64,000 nucleotides of DNA from Motilimonas pumila (GCF_003596335.1 NZ_QZCH01000023.1:1-64000); one strand, 5' to 3'. Shown: positions 32,860 through 42,134, counted from the first letter of the stretch. Numbers and translations: made by a program. Notes: generated by a model not told the origin, from the letters alone.

Positions 32860-33417
32860 TTGAAGTTAATATTTCAAATCGCAACATTAATCGTCGCCGC
32901 TTATTTTGTTAATAAACAATGGATAGCTGCCAAACCATTAGAACCGATATATTTTCAAACCATACCGATTAAAGTGGCAATGCCTGCCGATACCAAAATA
33001 AATAAACATGTAAACCAAGAGTTAAGCTTTGAGCAAGCGGTTAAGAATGATGATGATTTTGTCATGGCGACCATGGTGTTTGACTCAGTCGCGGACAGTT
33101 TTACTCAAGACAGTATTACTGAGCTTGAGGATGAAGATATTTCATCCATAGTCGACAAACAATTTATGGCCCAGGGCGGGCTGCCGCAGGGCGTGTCTTT
33201 AGATGTATTGGGGCGTGGCTTTATTGAGCACCAGGGACGTCAAGGTTATAGCATTAGTTTGCGAATGAATCACGGCGAAGATAAAGAGACTATCTTGCAG
33301 CAGCAAATCTATGTGTATAAAGGCCACATGGTGATGTTAATGACCACGAGTAGCGGCAGTATGCAAGATGAAAACACCAGTGAGGCATATTTCAATTCTT
33401 TAGAATTTATGAAATAA
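32860..33417 (+). CDS. Membrane-anchored or exported protein, unknown
   Basis: A 185-residue product. The start is TTG 32860 ('MKLIFQIATLIVAAYFVNKQW') with AAGGAAG 7 bases upstream; no ATG would keep the hydrophobic N-terminus. That helix (about 3-18) is probably a signal anchor. The body has an acidic segment ('ITELEDEDISSIVDKQF') and ends in beta-rich sequence ('QQQIYVYKGHMVMLMTT'). It resembles small proteins that respond to stress-like stimuli, but I assign no family. A strong terminator follows. Confidence 0.6.
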   Translation: MKLIFQIATLIVAAYFVNKQWIAAKPLEPIYFQTIPIKVAMPADTKINKHVNQELSFEQAVKNDDDFVMATMVFDSVADSFTQDSITELEDEDISSIVDKQFMAQGGLPQGVSLDVLGRGFIEHQGRQGYSISLRMNHGEDKETILQQQIYVYKGHMVMLMTTSSGSMQDENTSEAYFNSLEFMK

Positions 33418-33431
33418 ATAAATCTCGCGAT

Positions 33432-35543
33432 TTAGGCAAAAACTGACAACTGGTTTTTGCCTTTTTGTTTTGCTTCATATAATGCAGTGTCTGCCAAATC
33501 GATTAATTCATCGGAAGTTTTTGCAACGCTGCCATCGTGCCAACTGAGTCCCGCAGAAATAGATAAATAACCTTTGTGACAGCCCAAATGAGGAATGGCT
33601 TGTTTACCTATATCTGTGATGATTTGAGTCACTGTTTCTATCGCTGTTTGTTTATCTAACCCTATCAATAATAAAGCAAACTCTTCGCCACCAAAGCGCG
33701 CTAATAAATCGCTTCGCCGCCGGAAGTGTTGCGCTAATTGTTGCGCTACTTGTTTTAAACACTCGTCGCCTTGTAAGTGACCATAATGATCGTTGTAAGC
33801 TTTAAAATCATCGATATCGATCATCACCATAGCGACACTGATATTTCGATTGAATGCTTGTTCAATGTTATGTGGCAGGTGTAAATCTAAAAAACGTCGG
33901 TTGGGTACTTCTGTTAATGAATCTGTGTGGGTTAATTGTTCTAATTTTAAGTTACTTGCAGCGAGCTCTGCATTGGCTTGCTCTAGCTCTAACGTGCGAC
34001 TCGTGACTGCGGCTTCAAGCTCTACGTTAAGCTTATGAAGTGCCATTTGCGCTTGTTTTTTAGCGATTATTTCCGCTACGTTGGCGCTGAAAAGGCTAAA
34101 TAAATGCTGTGTGTGCGAGTTCAGTGCGTGGCCATTGATGAGGTTGTCAGCAAAAATAATTCCTATGGTGCGGCCATTACTGCGTAGCTGAGTTGCTACA
34201 TTCCAGCCATAACCCACTTTCTTGTCGTTATGAAACAGCTCGATCTTTTCTTCCACCACGAGTTGGTCTGGTCGTTCCATCGCAGCTTTTATTAGTCCCT
34301 TATATTCTGTTGGTGTGTGATACCAGGTTTCATCAACGATATTTCCCTTGATGTCTGTGCCATAAGTTCCTATTAGAGCTTTACTTTCAGGGTTCATCAA
34401 AAAGATGGCGACACGGTCGAGCACCAACTCTTGCTTGGCTAGCTGCACTGCTTTTTTACAAATGGCCAACACTGAATCAAGCGGTGACATTTCCAACATG
34501 CTTTGGCGCAGTGTTTTCAGGTTATGCTCTTCTTGTTTACGCGCCAGTACTTGACTCAACATGCTACCAAAGGCATTCAGCAGTTCATGGTCATAGGTGC
34601 TTAAGGTTTGTTGGGTTATTAAATTATCGATGGCCACCCAAGCGTTTGGTTCAGTACCATCCCTTAATATCAGCACGGCATTCCAACCTTTACCTACCTT
34701 TTGACCATCGCTGTAAAGATCGGTTGTTTCAATCATGGCGAATGTGTCTTGAGAGTGAAATGTGCGCTCAATAAAGTGCTGCTGCATATTATCAACATGG
34801 TAAAGCTGCTGCTGTTCTTGGCTGGTTTGGCCATTCACGTCGGTACCATAGGTTGGGTGTAGCTTAAGGTGAACTCGATCAATGAGAAACAATGCAGTGC
34901 GGTCAAACCCAAGCCTATCTCGCAGGCTTTCTACTGCCGAAAGGTACAATTGGTCGAGCGATTGGCAACTACCAAGCTCTAAGCTAATAGTTTGGAGCAG
35001 TTGCATCCGTTCTATAAACTGCTCTCTTTCGGATACGTCTTGTTGTAATTTCAACTGCTGTGCTTCTTGCGACATCCTCATTAGGTGTAATTTTTGTTGC
35101 GCTTTTAAGCTGTCGAATCGATAACTGTACAATCGAATAAGATCGCTAAACTGACGGCTTTGTTCATTGCTCATTGTCGGTAACACATGCGCGTGTTTTA
35201 CCAACACTCCAGCAAAAGGGCTGACATCTAGCGGGGTGAGCAGTAACGACCAATCCGGGTGGTCTGAGACAGGTACTAGATGACAATATTGTTGGCGTTG
35301 AGCCATGAGTTGTCCATGTTGGACTTGATTCAGCGCGATAGGGTTATCAGGTAATTCGATGAAGTCTTCATAGCGAGCAGGCAGCCAGGACATTTCCTGC
35401 CCTTGCACCGCTTGTAATAGCCAATACTTAAAGCCAGTGAGCAACTCTGCCAAAGAGTGAGTTTGCATGAGTGGCTGTTGTGCTGCGGCGAGAATGTCTG
35501 CTATTTGCTTCAATGGAATATGCCTTGTGTAATTATCAGGCAA
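33432..35543 (-). CDS. Diguanylate cyclase with two GAF-like domains
   Basis: A 703-residue soluble protein. A helical N-terminal region is followed by two related GAF-like domains (about 185-345 and 350-510, both containing 'DGQKVGKGWN' or 'NDKKVGYGWN'), a coiled coil (about 510-540) and a GGDEF domain (about 540-703). The active site is 'ARFGGEEFALLL'. The inhibitory RxxD site (RRSD) lies five residues before it, so the enzyme is predicted to make c-di-GMP with product inhibition. The start is uncertain: TTG 35543 is the longest, and another in-frame TTG lies about 30 bases downstream. Its last codons fall inside a terminator hairpin. Confidence 0.88.
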   Translation of the reverse strand: MPDNYTRHIPLKQIADILAAAQQPLMQTHSLAELLTGFKYWLLQAVQGQEMSWLPARYEDFIELPDNPIALNQVQHGQLMAQRQQYCHLVPVSDHPDWSLLLTPLDVSPFAGVLVKHAHVLPTMSNEQSRQFSDLIRLYSYRFDSLKAQQKLHLMRMSQEAQQLKLQQDVSEREQFIERMQLLQTISLELGSCQSLDQLYLSAVESLRDRLGFDRTALFLIDRVHLKLHPTYGTDVNGQTSQEQQQLYHVDNMQQHFIERTFHSQDTFAMIETTDLYSDGQKVGKGWNAVLILRDGTEPNAWVAIDNLITQQTLSTYDHELLNAFGSMLSQVLARKQEEHNLKTLRQSMLEMSPLDSVLAICKKAVQLAKQELVLDRVAIFLMNPESKALIGTYGTDIKGNIVDETWYHTPTEYKGLIKAAMERPDQLVVEEKIELFHNDKKVGYGWNVATQLRSNGRTIGIIFADNLINGHALNSHTQHLFSLFSANVAEIIAKKQAQMALHKLNVELEAAVTSRTLELEQANAELAASNLKLEQLTHTDSLTEVPNRRFLDLHLPHNIEQAFNRNISVAMVMIDIDDFKAYNDHYGHLQGDECLKQVAQQLAQHFRRRSDLLARFGGEEFALLLIGLDKQTAIETVTQIITDIGKQAIPHLGCHKGYLSISAGLSWHDGSVAKTSDELIDLADTALYEAKQKGKNQLSVFA
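33435..33467 (+). terminator. Terminator overlapping the 3' end of the diguanylate cyclase gene
   Basis: GGCAAAAAC (33435-33443) and GTTTTTGCC (33453-33461) form a perfect 9-bp stem with a 9-base loop, followed by TTTTTGTTTT. It serves the plus-strand gene ending at 33417. The same bases encode the last residues of the minus-strand cyclase ('KNQLSVFA'). Confidence 0.85.
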
Positions 35544-35681
35544 TGATATCCGTGGCCAGTCAGTTTGTTGAGTAAAATGTGAGATAAATACTAATTTTTA
35601 TGACCTAAGTATAATTGCTGACTTCCCTTTACGGGCCTGGGTTCTCCTCTTTTGTCTAACGTTAGCGCGATTCTTATTCCG

Positions 35682-36356
35682 TTAAGTAAGCGCTTTGGTG
35701 GGACTGCCTTTCATCAGTTGGTCAAAAAAGTACAGTTGCTTGGGCGCTGCCATGGCATACAGTTTGGCCGGGCGATTTTGACTGTGGTCTTTTTCGCCCG
35801 TTTCTAACATGATTTCCGGCCGGTTTAAACGACGCCGAAAAGCTGCCTTGGGCAGTTGAGTCTGTAAAATGGATTCAAAGCACTGCTGTAGCTCTGGCAA
35901 GGTAAAGCTAGCGCCCAAAAAATAAACCGGTAAGCTTGAATACTGGCTTTTATTGAGTAAGCGATTGAGCGCAGTCTCAACTAATGCCTTATGGTCAAAA
36001 GCCAGTTTTACTGGGCTGTTGAGCAAATCGTAAACGTTAACCCATTTGCAGTTGGCATGAACTTTTTGTTGGGGTCGAAACACCGCTAAATATAAGAAAC
36101 AAACCGACCAACCTCTGGGGTCGCGATGGGGATCGGCTTGGCTGGATACTTGCTCAAGGTAGTGGGGTTGCAGTTGCGTTTTTTGTTGCAAGCAACGATT
36201 AACCGTATCGTCTAAGTGTTGATCTTGCTGTGGGGCAATACCACCGCCAATCAGCGCGTATTGATTGATAAAAGGTTCGGTCTTGCGCTGGCTAATAAGT
36301 AATTGCAGTTGCCCCTGCTGCAAACGAAAACAACATACTTCTATAGAGCCAATCAT
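35682..36356 (-). CDS. nrtR: NrtR-type NAD-metabolism regulator (degenerate Nudix plus winged helix)
   Basis: A 224-residue protein. The N-terminal ~135 residues have a Nudix fold ('YALIGGGIAPQQDQHLDDTVN'), but the catalytic REUxEE part of the Nudix box is lost. This is usual for NrtR, which senses ADP-ribose or NAD derivatives rather than hydrolysing them. The C-terminal ~80 residues form the NrtR winged helix ('FTLPELQQCFESIL ... KAAFRRRLNRPEIMLETGE'). It is divergent from nadE, which is its probable target. Confidence 0.88.
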   Translation of the reverse strand: MIGSIEVCCFRLQQGQLQLLISQRKTEPFINQYALIGGGIAPQQDQHLDDTVNRCLQQKTQLQPHYLEQVSSQADPHRDPRGWSVCFLYLAVFRPQQKVHANCKWVNVYDLLNSPVKLAFDHKALVETALNRLLNKSQYSSLPVYFLGASFTLPELQQCFESILQTQLPKAAFRRRLNRPEIMLETGEKDHSQNRPAKLYAMAAPKQLYFFDQLMKGSPTKALT

Positions 36357-36404
36357 GACGCGATTCCTAGTGCTAAATACTTATTCAAAGGTTACTTGCA
36401 GTAT

Positions 36405-36420
36405 AGTGCCTATTAGTACT
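36405..36420. promoter_or_regulatory. Candidate NrtR operator
   Basis: AGTGCCTATTAGTACT is an imperfect palindrome (10 of 16 positions symmetric) in the 259-bp nrtR-nadE spacer, about 50 bp from the nrtR start. A related half-site pair (AGTGCTAAATACT) lies at about 36369-36381. I do not remember the exact NrtR consensus for this group, so the call is tentative. Confidence 0.3.
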
Positions 36421-36615
36421 TGGTGATAACTTATTTTTGCAGCATTTTATATGAGCTTGTCACTGTTGAGCTTTGAAGGGGGGCGTGATTGTGCTGCTTA
36501 CGAGGCAAAGGGCGTAATTTTCACCTCCGTTCACTAAGTTCGGCTTTCAAGCGATGACTGATTTGCTATGATGGCCGCGTATTGATTCGTTCTGTGTTGC
36601 CAAAAGGAGTGTGCC

Positions 36616-37446
36616 ATGAAGGCTGAAATTATCGCTGAGATGAAGGTGTTACCTGAGATTGACGTTAACTATGAAATTCAACGCCGAGTGGCGTTTATTC
36701 AATCTCGCTTAACTCAGTCGGGCTGCCGCTCATTGGTGTTAGGGATCAGTGGCGGGGTTGACTCTAGTACTGCGGGCCGTTTATGCCAGTTAGCTGTTGA
36801 GGGATTAAATCAGCAACAAAGTGATGTAGTGTATCAGTTTATTGCGATGCGTTTACCTTATGGCGTTCAGCAAGACGAAGATGAAGCGCAATTGGCCGTA
36901 GAGTTTATTCAACCCAGTCGCCGGGTGACGGTTAATATTGAAGCCGCGGTTGAAGGCATGCATCAAGCATCGGTCGCAGCGATGACTGCGGCAGGTTTGG
37001 ACTTACCAGAGGCAGGCGCGGTCGATTTTGTCAAAGGCAATGTCAAAGCACGCCAGCGCATGGTGGCACAATATGAAATAGCGGGGTTGAGCCAAGGTTT
37101 GGTCGTTGGCACGGATCATAGCGCCGAAAATATCACTGGGTTTTACACCAAGTTTGGTGATGGGGCTTGCGATTTAGCGCCTTTATTTGGCTTGAATAAA
37201 CGCCAAGTGCGGGCGCTGGCGAATGCCCTTGGCGCTCCTGCTGTGTTAGTAGACAAAGCGCCGACGGCAGATTTAGAAAGCTTAAAGCCCCAGTTAGAAG
37301 ATGAAGTGGCTTTGGGCATGAGCTATGAGCAAATTGATGATTTCTTAGAAGGTAAGCCGGTTCCCGCCGAGATAGAAACCAAGCTTATCGGCATTTATCA
37401 ACGCACTCAACATAAGCGCCAGCCAATCCCTACCGTTTACGATTAA
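36616..37446 (+). CDS. nadE: Ammonia-dependent NAD synthetase
   Basis: A 276-residue protein, the usual size for the ammonia-dependent form without a glutaminase domain. It converts nicotinate adenine dinucleotide to NAD with ATP and ammonia. The ATP pyrophosphatase loop is '[14 protein letters not shown]' (about 43-56). Other family motifs are '[22 protein letters not shown]'-like sequence near 165-185 (here '[18 protein letters not shown]') and 'KAPTADLE'. AAAAGGAG lies 8 bases before the ATG. Regulation by NrtR is expected. Confidence 0.96.
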   Translation: MKAEIIAEMKVLPEIDVNYEIQRRVAFIQSRLTQSGCRSLVLGISGGVDSSTAGRLCQLAVEGLNQQQSDVVYQFIAMRLPYGVQQDEDEAQLAVEFIQPSRRVTVNIEAAVEGMHQASVAAMTAAGLDLPEAGAVDFVKGNVKARQRMVAQYEIAGLSQGLVVGTDHSAENITGFYTKFGDGACDLAPLFGLNKRQVRALANALGAPAVLVDKAPTADLESLKPQLEDEVALGMSYEQIDDFLEGKPVPAEIETKLIGIYQRTQHKRQPIPTVYD

Positions 37447-37457
37447 CTGACTCCTAT

Positions 37458-37482
37458 GGCGCTGAGTTTGATACTTAGCGCC
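37458..37482 (+). terminator. Hairpin after nadE
   Basis: GGCGCTGAGT pairs with ACTTAGCGCC (one G-T pair) around a 5-base loop, 12 bp past the nadE stop. There is no T-run, so its efficiency is uncertain. Confidence 0.45.
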
Positions 37483-37616
37483 TGCTTGGAGTAACACCTT
37501 CAATGCGTTTGGTCGTTGTTGCCCGTTGATTGAATCTTTATTGATAGTCCCCAAGAGCTAAGTGCAAAAGGGCGGAGCCAAGACAAAAGTTGCAACCGAG
37601 GCGGGTTCGCGAGAAA

Positions 37617-38285
37617 ATGCCCCTTTTGCCGAATTGGAACCTGCTAGTGGAACTTGCCTCAACCCTTAGTCAGCAAGATGAAGTGCTGCTGTCAGCATGG
37701 TTAAACAGTGCTGAAACCCCTACCAATACGTTTTCGTTAATGGCTGTGAAAGGCTTCTTTTTTGCACTAGTGGCTGCGCCGCAACCGGTAGAAACTGAAA
37801 CTTGGCTAGCCAGTATTCTGGGTGGTGAGCTACCTGACGATGTCGCAGAAGACAAACTATTTGCGTTGATCACTTTACACAACCAAATAGGCCAACAGGT
37901 ATACGAAGACGGTTTTTCTTTGCCTGAACAGTTAGAGTATTCGGAAGAGTTTTCAGCCAACTTCTTGGCTGGTCATCCGTTGCACGAATGGTGTTTAGGT
38001 TTTGCCCTTGGCGCGGCTTTTTATGCTCAAGATATGCTGGATGCGCTGCCTGAAGATGACGAGCTGTTTGAAGCGTTTTCGATGGCGTATATGACGTTGA
38101 GCTTCTTTGCCAACAAATCTTCGGCGGAAACGATTGTTGAAATTCAAGGTGAAGGCGACTTGCACGTATTTAGCAAAGAAATCTACGAGCTGATGCCTGA
38201 TTTTTCTGCGGGTTTTGCTGCTTTAGTGGAAGAAACGGCGTTAGCGTCTGGTGTGATCGCAGAAGATGATTGGGAAGACGAGTAG
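37617..38285 (+). CDS. UPF0149/YecA-YgfB-family protein
   Basis: A 222-residue acidic, helical protein. The family pattern is visible: 'FSLMAVKGFFFALVAAP' near 39-55, a Leu-rich middle with 'ILGGELPD', and 'WCLGFALGAAFYAQD' near 129-143. It ends in an acidic tail 'EDDWEDE'. ATG 37617 is used; the ribosome site (AGGCGG) is rather distant, and the frame is open from TTG 37590. It starts a co-directional trio with the genes at 38316 and 38808. Function unknown. Confidence 0.7.
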   Translation: MPLLPNWNLLVELASTLSQQDEVLLSAWLNSAETPTNTFSLMAVKGFFFALVAAPQPVETETWLASILGGELPDDVAEDKLFALITLHNQIGQQVYEDGFSLPEQLEYSEEFSANFLAGHPLHEWCLGFALGAAFYAQDMLDALPEDDELFEAFSMAYMTLSFFANKSSAETIVEIQGEGDLHVFSKEIYELMPDFSAGFAALVEETALASGVIAEDDWEDE

Positions 38286-38315
38286 GTTTTAAGTGCGTAC
38301 AAGGAAGGTATTTAC

Positions 38316-38804
38316 GTGATTAAAGATATCACTGAATGGATTGCTCAGTTACAGCAACAAACGCAAGCCCACCAGCAAACTTGTGAAGTATTGGCGCCGC
38401 AACTTAATGGCTATTTCCCCGCTGATTTTTTGCAGCAAAGTCGGTTTATGGTTGTCGATAATTTACCTATGCCTAGTTTATCAGGGATCAAAGGCGTATT
38501 AGCGAAGCGGTGGCTGCCAAAAGAACTTAGCGCTATCGCATATCCAGGATGTTATTACATTCTGCGCTCAGAACAACAAAACTGGTCGGAACATTGTCGC
38601 CAGCTTGTGCATTTAGCGCAGTTACAGCATCTTGGTACAGAGGCTTATTTAACGCTGCTTTATCAACAAGTATCCGAGCAAGGTTTTGAACAAGCCAGTT
38701 TAATCAAAATGGCTGGCCAGGTGGCGCAACACTTTGAGCAAGGCAGTAATTTAAGTAACATTCCGGCATTAATTAAACAAAGTTTAGCAACCGCTGAGGC
38801 CTAA
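38316..38804 (+). CDS. Hypothetical soluble protein, middle gene of a trio
   Basis: A 162-residue protein. The start is GTG 38316 with AAGGAAGG 8 bases upstream. It is Gln-rich and helical, with 'LNGYFPADFLQQSRFMVVDNLPMP' and 'IAYPGCYYIL' in the middle. There is no signal or membrane helix. It begins 30 bp after the UPF0149 gene and ends 3 bp before the next ATG, so the three genes are probably one operon. No family was recognised. Confidence 0.65.
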   Translation: MIKDITEWIAQLQQQTQAHQQTCEVLAPQLNGYFPADFLQQSRFMVVDNLPMPSLSGIKGVLAKRWLPKELSAIAYPGCYYILRSEQQNWSEHCRQLVHLAQLQHLGTEAYLTLLYQQVSEQGFEQASLIKMAGQVAQHFEQGSNLSNIPALIKQSLATAEA

Positions 38805-38807
38805 CCC

Positions 38808-39161
38808 ATGAGCATAGAGCAAATAGACCAGATAGACTTGATTAGCATCGACCAAGCGAACGAAACCTTGGTGCTAACCATATTAGATACCTTGCCTTGG
38901 GATGATGAAGATGTGCACCTGTTCGCATTGCAATGCAAGATAAATAAGTACCTAGACTTTATTAAAACCGGAGAGGTTTACCAAGCCGAACCGGAAGCTC
39001 AAGGAATGCGTATGGCGATAGAGCTGATCTGTAAATATCGCCCACATCAAGCGGCGACCGAGTTTCTCGCCAAAGTGGAAACCATGTTATACGACGATAC
39101 GCGGGTGAAGTTTAATTATGGCCCGAACTTGAGCACGGGTTATCTTGATGCAGATTCGTAG
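38808..39161 (+). CDS. DUF6572-family protein
   Basis: A 117-residue product. It follows the DUF6572 pattern: 'IDLISIDQANETLVLTILDTLPWDDEDVHLFALQCKIN', then 'YLDFIKTGEVYQAEPEA' and 'CKYRPHQAATEFLAK'. It is small, acidic and cytoplasmic, with no known activity. It starts 3 bp after the preceding stop. The terminator at 39170 closes the trio. Confidence 0.75.
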   Translation: MSIEQIDQIDLISIDQANETLVLTILDTLPWDDEDVHLFALQCKINKYLDFIKTGEVYQAEPEAQGMRMAIELICKYRPHQAATEFLAKVETMLYDDTRVKFNYGPNLSTGYLDADS

Positions 39162-39169
39162 GGTAACCA

Positions 39170-39203
39170 ATAAAGGTGGCACTATGACCACCTTTATCGT
39201 TTT
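39170..39203. terminator. Bidirectional terminator between DUF6572 gene and rsuA
   Basis: A perfect 10-bp stem ATAAAGGTGG / CCACCTTTAT with an 8-base loop, followed by TCGTTTT on the plus strand. It lies 9 bp after the DUF6572 stop and 15 bp from the convergent rsuA stop. Confidence 0.85.
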
Positions 39204-39217
39204 GAATGCCTGTACTT

Positions 39218-39907
39218 TTATGTAAAGCTGGCCACTTCGTCAGCCGTTAAATAGCGCCATTCTTGCTCTGCCAAACCTTGCAGACTAATGCTGCCAACAT
39301 TTGCTCGATGCAATCCCACCACCTTATTACCTATCGCTGCAAACATACGTTTTACCTGATGATATTTACCTTCACTTAAGGTCACGGTTACGGATAATGG
39401 CTCATGGATAACCAATTGTGCCGGTAGCGTCGCTTTATGCTCGTTACGTAGCATAATGCCCTCAGCAAATTGCTCTACCGCTTCTGCTGCAATGGGCTCG
39501 GCGAGTGTGACTTGATAGACTTTTTCACACGCGTGTTTAGGAGACGTAACCTTATGTGACCATTGGCCATCGTCGGTCAGTAATACCAGACCTGTGGTAT
39601 CAACGTCTAAGCGCCCGGCGATATGTAGCTTATGGGCATGGGGTGAGTGAATCAATCGCATTACGCAGGGGTATTCTTCATCTTGCGTAGAGCAGACATA
39701 ACCGGCCGGCTTGTGTAACACAATATACTGAGGCCCAATCAAGCTAACGACTTGATCGTTAAACATCACCTCGTCGCTGCTGGCCACCTTAGTGGCAGCT
39801 TGTGTCACTAATTGTTGGTTAATTTTGACCATGCCCACCTTGATGCAGCGTTTGGCTTCTGCTCGGGTAAGGTTTTTGGTTTCACAGATAAATTTGTCTA
39901 AGCGCAT
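39218..39907 (-). CDS. rsuA: 16S rRNA pseudouridine-516 synthase
   Basis: A 229-residue protein. An S4 RNA-binding domain (1-60, 'MRLDKFICETKNLTRAEAKRCI') is followed by the RsuA-type pseudouridine synthase domain. The catalytic Asp is in 'AGRLDVDTTGLVLLT' (about residues 97-111). The C-terminal part has 'SEGKYHQVKRMFAAIGNKV'. It converts U516 of 16S rRNA to pseudouridine in the nascent small subunit. The length matches E. coli RsuA (231). Confidence 0.94.
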   Translation of the reverse strand: MRLDKFICETKNLTRAEAKRCIKVGMVKINQQLVTQAATKVASSDEVMFNDQVVSLIGPQYIVLHKPAGYVCSTQDEEYPCVMRLIHSPHAHKLHIAGRLDVDTTGLVLLTDDGQWSHKVTSPKHACEKVYQVTLAEPIAAEAVEQFAEGIMLRNEHKATLPAQLVIHEPLSVTVTLSEGKYHQVKRMFAAIGNKVVGLHRANVGSISLQGLAEQEWRYLTADEVASFT

Positions 39908-39958
39908 GAGGCCTCCTTGTGCGAGCGAATGTAAGGCAACGGTCGCAGCTTGGCAACT

Positions 39959-40762
39959 TTATTCCGAGATTAGGCCATAGTTATGATCTAATAAGGTGAT
40001 GCCATAGTGGTGAGCAAGCTCTGCAAACCTACCGGACTCGCGCAAGGTATTTAGGTAATCGTTTAATTCTTCGGCAGTAATTTTAGCATTGGGGTGTAAT
40101 ATCGCCATGTGGCGATATTTCTGATCCCATTTCTGAGAGATTAACAGCTGCTTGCGTTTCTCTGGCCATAACTTGAGGTGATACTGCAGGTATGACCATG
40201 TGATTGGCGCAATGTCGGCGCGCTGACGGGTGATCGCGGCAATGCTGGCTTGGTTATTATTCACAAATACCGTTTGATATTGTTGATCTAAGGATGCTTT
40301 ATCTGTTTCAAAATTGACTAACTGATAATGGTAACCGGCCACCAAGGTTAAGGTTTTACCATCAATATTATCAAAGTAACTTTGACCACGATCGGGCACG
40401 TTTTGAGTAATGTAGACTTCGCCGTCGTCAAAATTAAGTGGCACGGCCTTGACGTCGAAGTTTTGCCAGCCCCACGACAAGTCTTCAAATAGCATCATTT
40501 GAAAGCGACCTCGGGCATACGCCGCATGACGATGGGAGGCAGAAGTAGAAACAAAAACGAAATGGTATTTGTTTTGCACACGATTAAGCGCGGCAATCAA
40601 GTCGATGCTTAAGCCGGAGTAGTCGCCATAGCTTTTCACATTTACGTAAGGGGAAAAATGATAGCCGCCGACATAAATAGTGGTTTGTTTATTCGCCCAA
40701 CTTGGCAGTGCCAGCATCATTATACTGACAAACCAAACGATCTGTAAGCGTCCCAATTGCAA
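39959..40762 (-). CDS. Periplasmic solute-binding protein (SBP family 3-like)
   Basis: A 267-residue product with a signal peptide (1-23, ending 'LPSWA'). The mature protein has the amino-acid-binding-protein pattern 'YVGGYHFSPYVNV ... YSGLSIDLIAALNRV' and 'RQRADIAPITWSYLQYHL'. No permease or ATPase gene is near, so it may be an orphan sensor or receptor-linked binding protein. The start is TTG 40762; no ATG precedes the signal sequence core. Confidence 0.7.
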   Translation of the reverse strand: MQLGRLQIVWFVSIMMLALPSWANKQTTIYVGGYHFSPYVNVKSYGDYSGLSIDLIAALNRVQNKYHFVFVSTSASHRHAAYARGRFQMMLFEDLSWGWQNFDVKAVPLNFDDGEVYITQNVPDRGQSYFDNIDGKTLTLVAGYHYQLVNFETDKASLDQQYQTVFVNNNQASIAAITRQRADIAPITWSYLQYHLKLWPEKRKQLLISQKWDQKYRHMAILHPNAKITAEELNDYLNTLRESGRFAELAHHYGITLLDHNYGLISE

Positions 40763-40846
40763 CGATCTCGTTTTTGTCGATTTTAGATATTGTTTATTTA
40801 TTTTTCGGTTAATTACCAGCGAGATCTCACAATTATTTAATTTTTG

Positions 40847-41029
40847 TTAAATGGGTTGGTTTTTAGTTTCTTCCCATATTGGCGTAAATATTACCTGGTT
40901 TGCATGGCTTGCGCTGGCATTAAAACTGTGAGATTTAGCGTCAGTATGATCAAGTATAATTTCTTTTTTCACATTGTGTTTGATGTGTGACTTTTTGTCA
41001 TAATCTGCAGTAAAGATAATGTGTGCCAT
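40847..41029 (-). CDS. Possible 60-residue small protein
   Basis: The ATG at 41029 has AGGGG 5 bases upstream. The product is polar and histidine-rich ('KSHIKHNV', 'KSHSFNASASHAN') and matches no family I know. It ends 84 bp before the solute-binding protein start on the same strand. The good ribosome site is the main support. Confidence 0.35.
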   Translation of the reverse strand: MAHIIFTADYDKKSHIKHNVKKEIILDHTDAKSHSFNASASHANQVIFTPIWEETKNQPI

Positions 41030-41141
41030 ATCAGCCCCTAATCATGTGGATGTTTTAACTATAAAACAAACCTCAAAATCGGCTATCTAGGAATACCCAT
41101 ATAAGGGGGCTGAATATGAAAAACATAAATAGAAAAGGGGG

Positions 41142-41609
41142 TTATAGCTTCCTTCCTAAGCGCTTTTCGATTTGCTTTTTCTCCCATTCAGGGCCAAATA
41201 GATTGAATACTTCAAATGCACTGATGCCATGAAAAACAATGCCGATGCCCCAACCTAATGCTGGCCACCATGCCCAAATATAACTGGGATCGAGGAAATA
41301 ATTGAGTGCAAACAAAAAGCCAATCACTGCCAGGTAGGTGATTAAGTTGGAATAAAAGCCTTTAATGGCTCGCACTTGTTCAATGGCGGTGGCTTCTTCT
41401 TCGGTAATATTAACGTCAGTTTTCATATCGGGCTCCGTTTGTAGGTCTGAGACGTGAATTTCAAACACAGCCGCCAATGATTTTAATGACTCTAAGCCAG
41501 CTGTTTGACCTTGCTCAATTCGCTGAATGGTTCGAACACTTAATCCACTCATTTGCGATAATTGCTGCTGTGACCAACCGCGTTGTAACCTGAGTTTCCT
41601 AACAATCAT
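41142..41609 (-). CDS. XRE-family regulator with C-terminal 2TM domain
   Basis: A 155-residue product. ATG 41609 is chosen because AAGGA is 7 bases upstream. The helix-turn-helix occupies residues 1-60 ('GWSQQQLSQMSGLSVRTIQRIEQG'). After an acidic linker, the 2TM domain has two helices (about 88-108 and 115-133) and ends 'FGPEWEKKQIEKRL', typical of Pfam 2TM. Such proteins are membrane-tethered DNA-binding factors of unknown target. Confidence 0.85.
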   Translation of the reverse strand: MIVRKLRLQRGWSQQQLSQMSGLSVRTIQRIEQGQTAGLESLKSLAAVFEIHVSDLQTEPDMKTDVNITEEEATAIEQVRAIKGFYSNLITYLAVIGFLFALNYFLDPSYIWAWWPALGWGIGIVFHGISAFEVFNLFGPEWEKKQIEKRLGRKL

Positions 41610-42134
41610 TATCACTTCCTTAGCTGTTGTTTAGACCTAGCATACTCGTTAGCTCTGGGCGTCAGTGACGACATCCTCCTGACATTTACATGACAGTATA
41701 TATATTTCAATAACTTACGATTGTTTTTTATTCAGCTAACACTCTTAAAGATTACTAGCATGGCACTTATGAGGGCGCTTTTAGCGCATTGTTTATGGCT
41801 AAAACCGCCGTTTCGCTCGACATATTTTAAGTATAGCCTTGCCAGTCGGCTGCAGTACTCAGTGCGCTTGTTATCTAAAAGGGAGCAAGTTGCTGTCGAG
41901 ACAGATTGCTGTTGACCATTTCATTGCTGCCTGAACTTGCGCGGCCAAAATTACGCGATATTAGGATGGGGAATTGCAATACCCGGAGTTTTTAAGGGCT
42001 ATTATTGCTAGATTTTTACTTATATTGTTTTTTAATGTTAAAAGATTGTCAAATAAAGCTACCTTCGCAAAGTTATTGCGCTTTGGGCTGGTTATACTGG
42101 CGTTATGCCCAGATAGATTAGCTTAGAGGATGCC
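41610..42134. other. 525-bp region upstream of leuA
   Basis: No gene is well supported. A 64-codon plus-strand frame (41721-41915) lacks a ribosome site and family resemblance. A small hairpin (GCGCT-TTT-AGCGC) lies near 41775. A TATACT box lies near 42096, about 40 bp before the leuA start, and may be its -10 element. I found no leader peptide rich in leucine codons and no T-box. Confidence 0.45.

Noticed and set aside
41721..41915. 64-codon frame upstream of leuA as a possible leader or small protein
   Set aside because: No ribosome site, no leucine-codon run and no domain-like composition.
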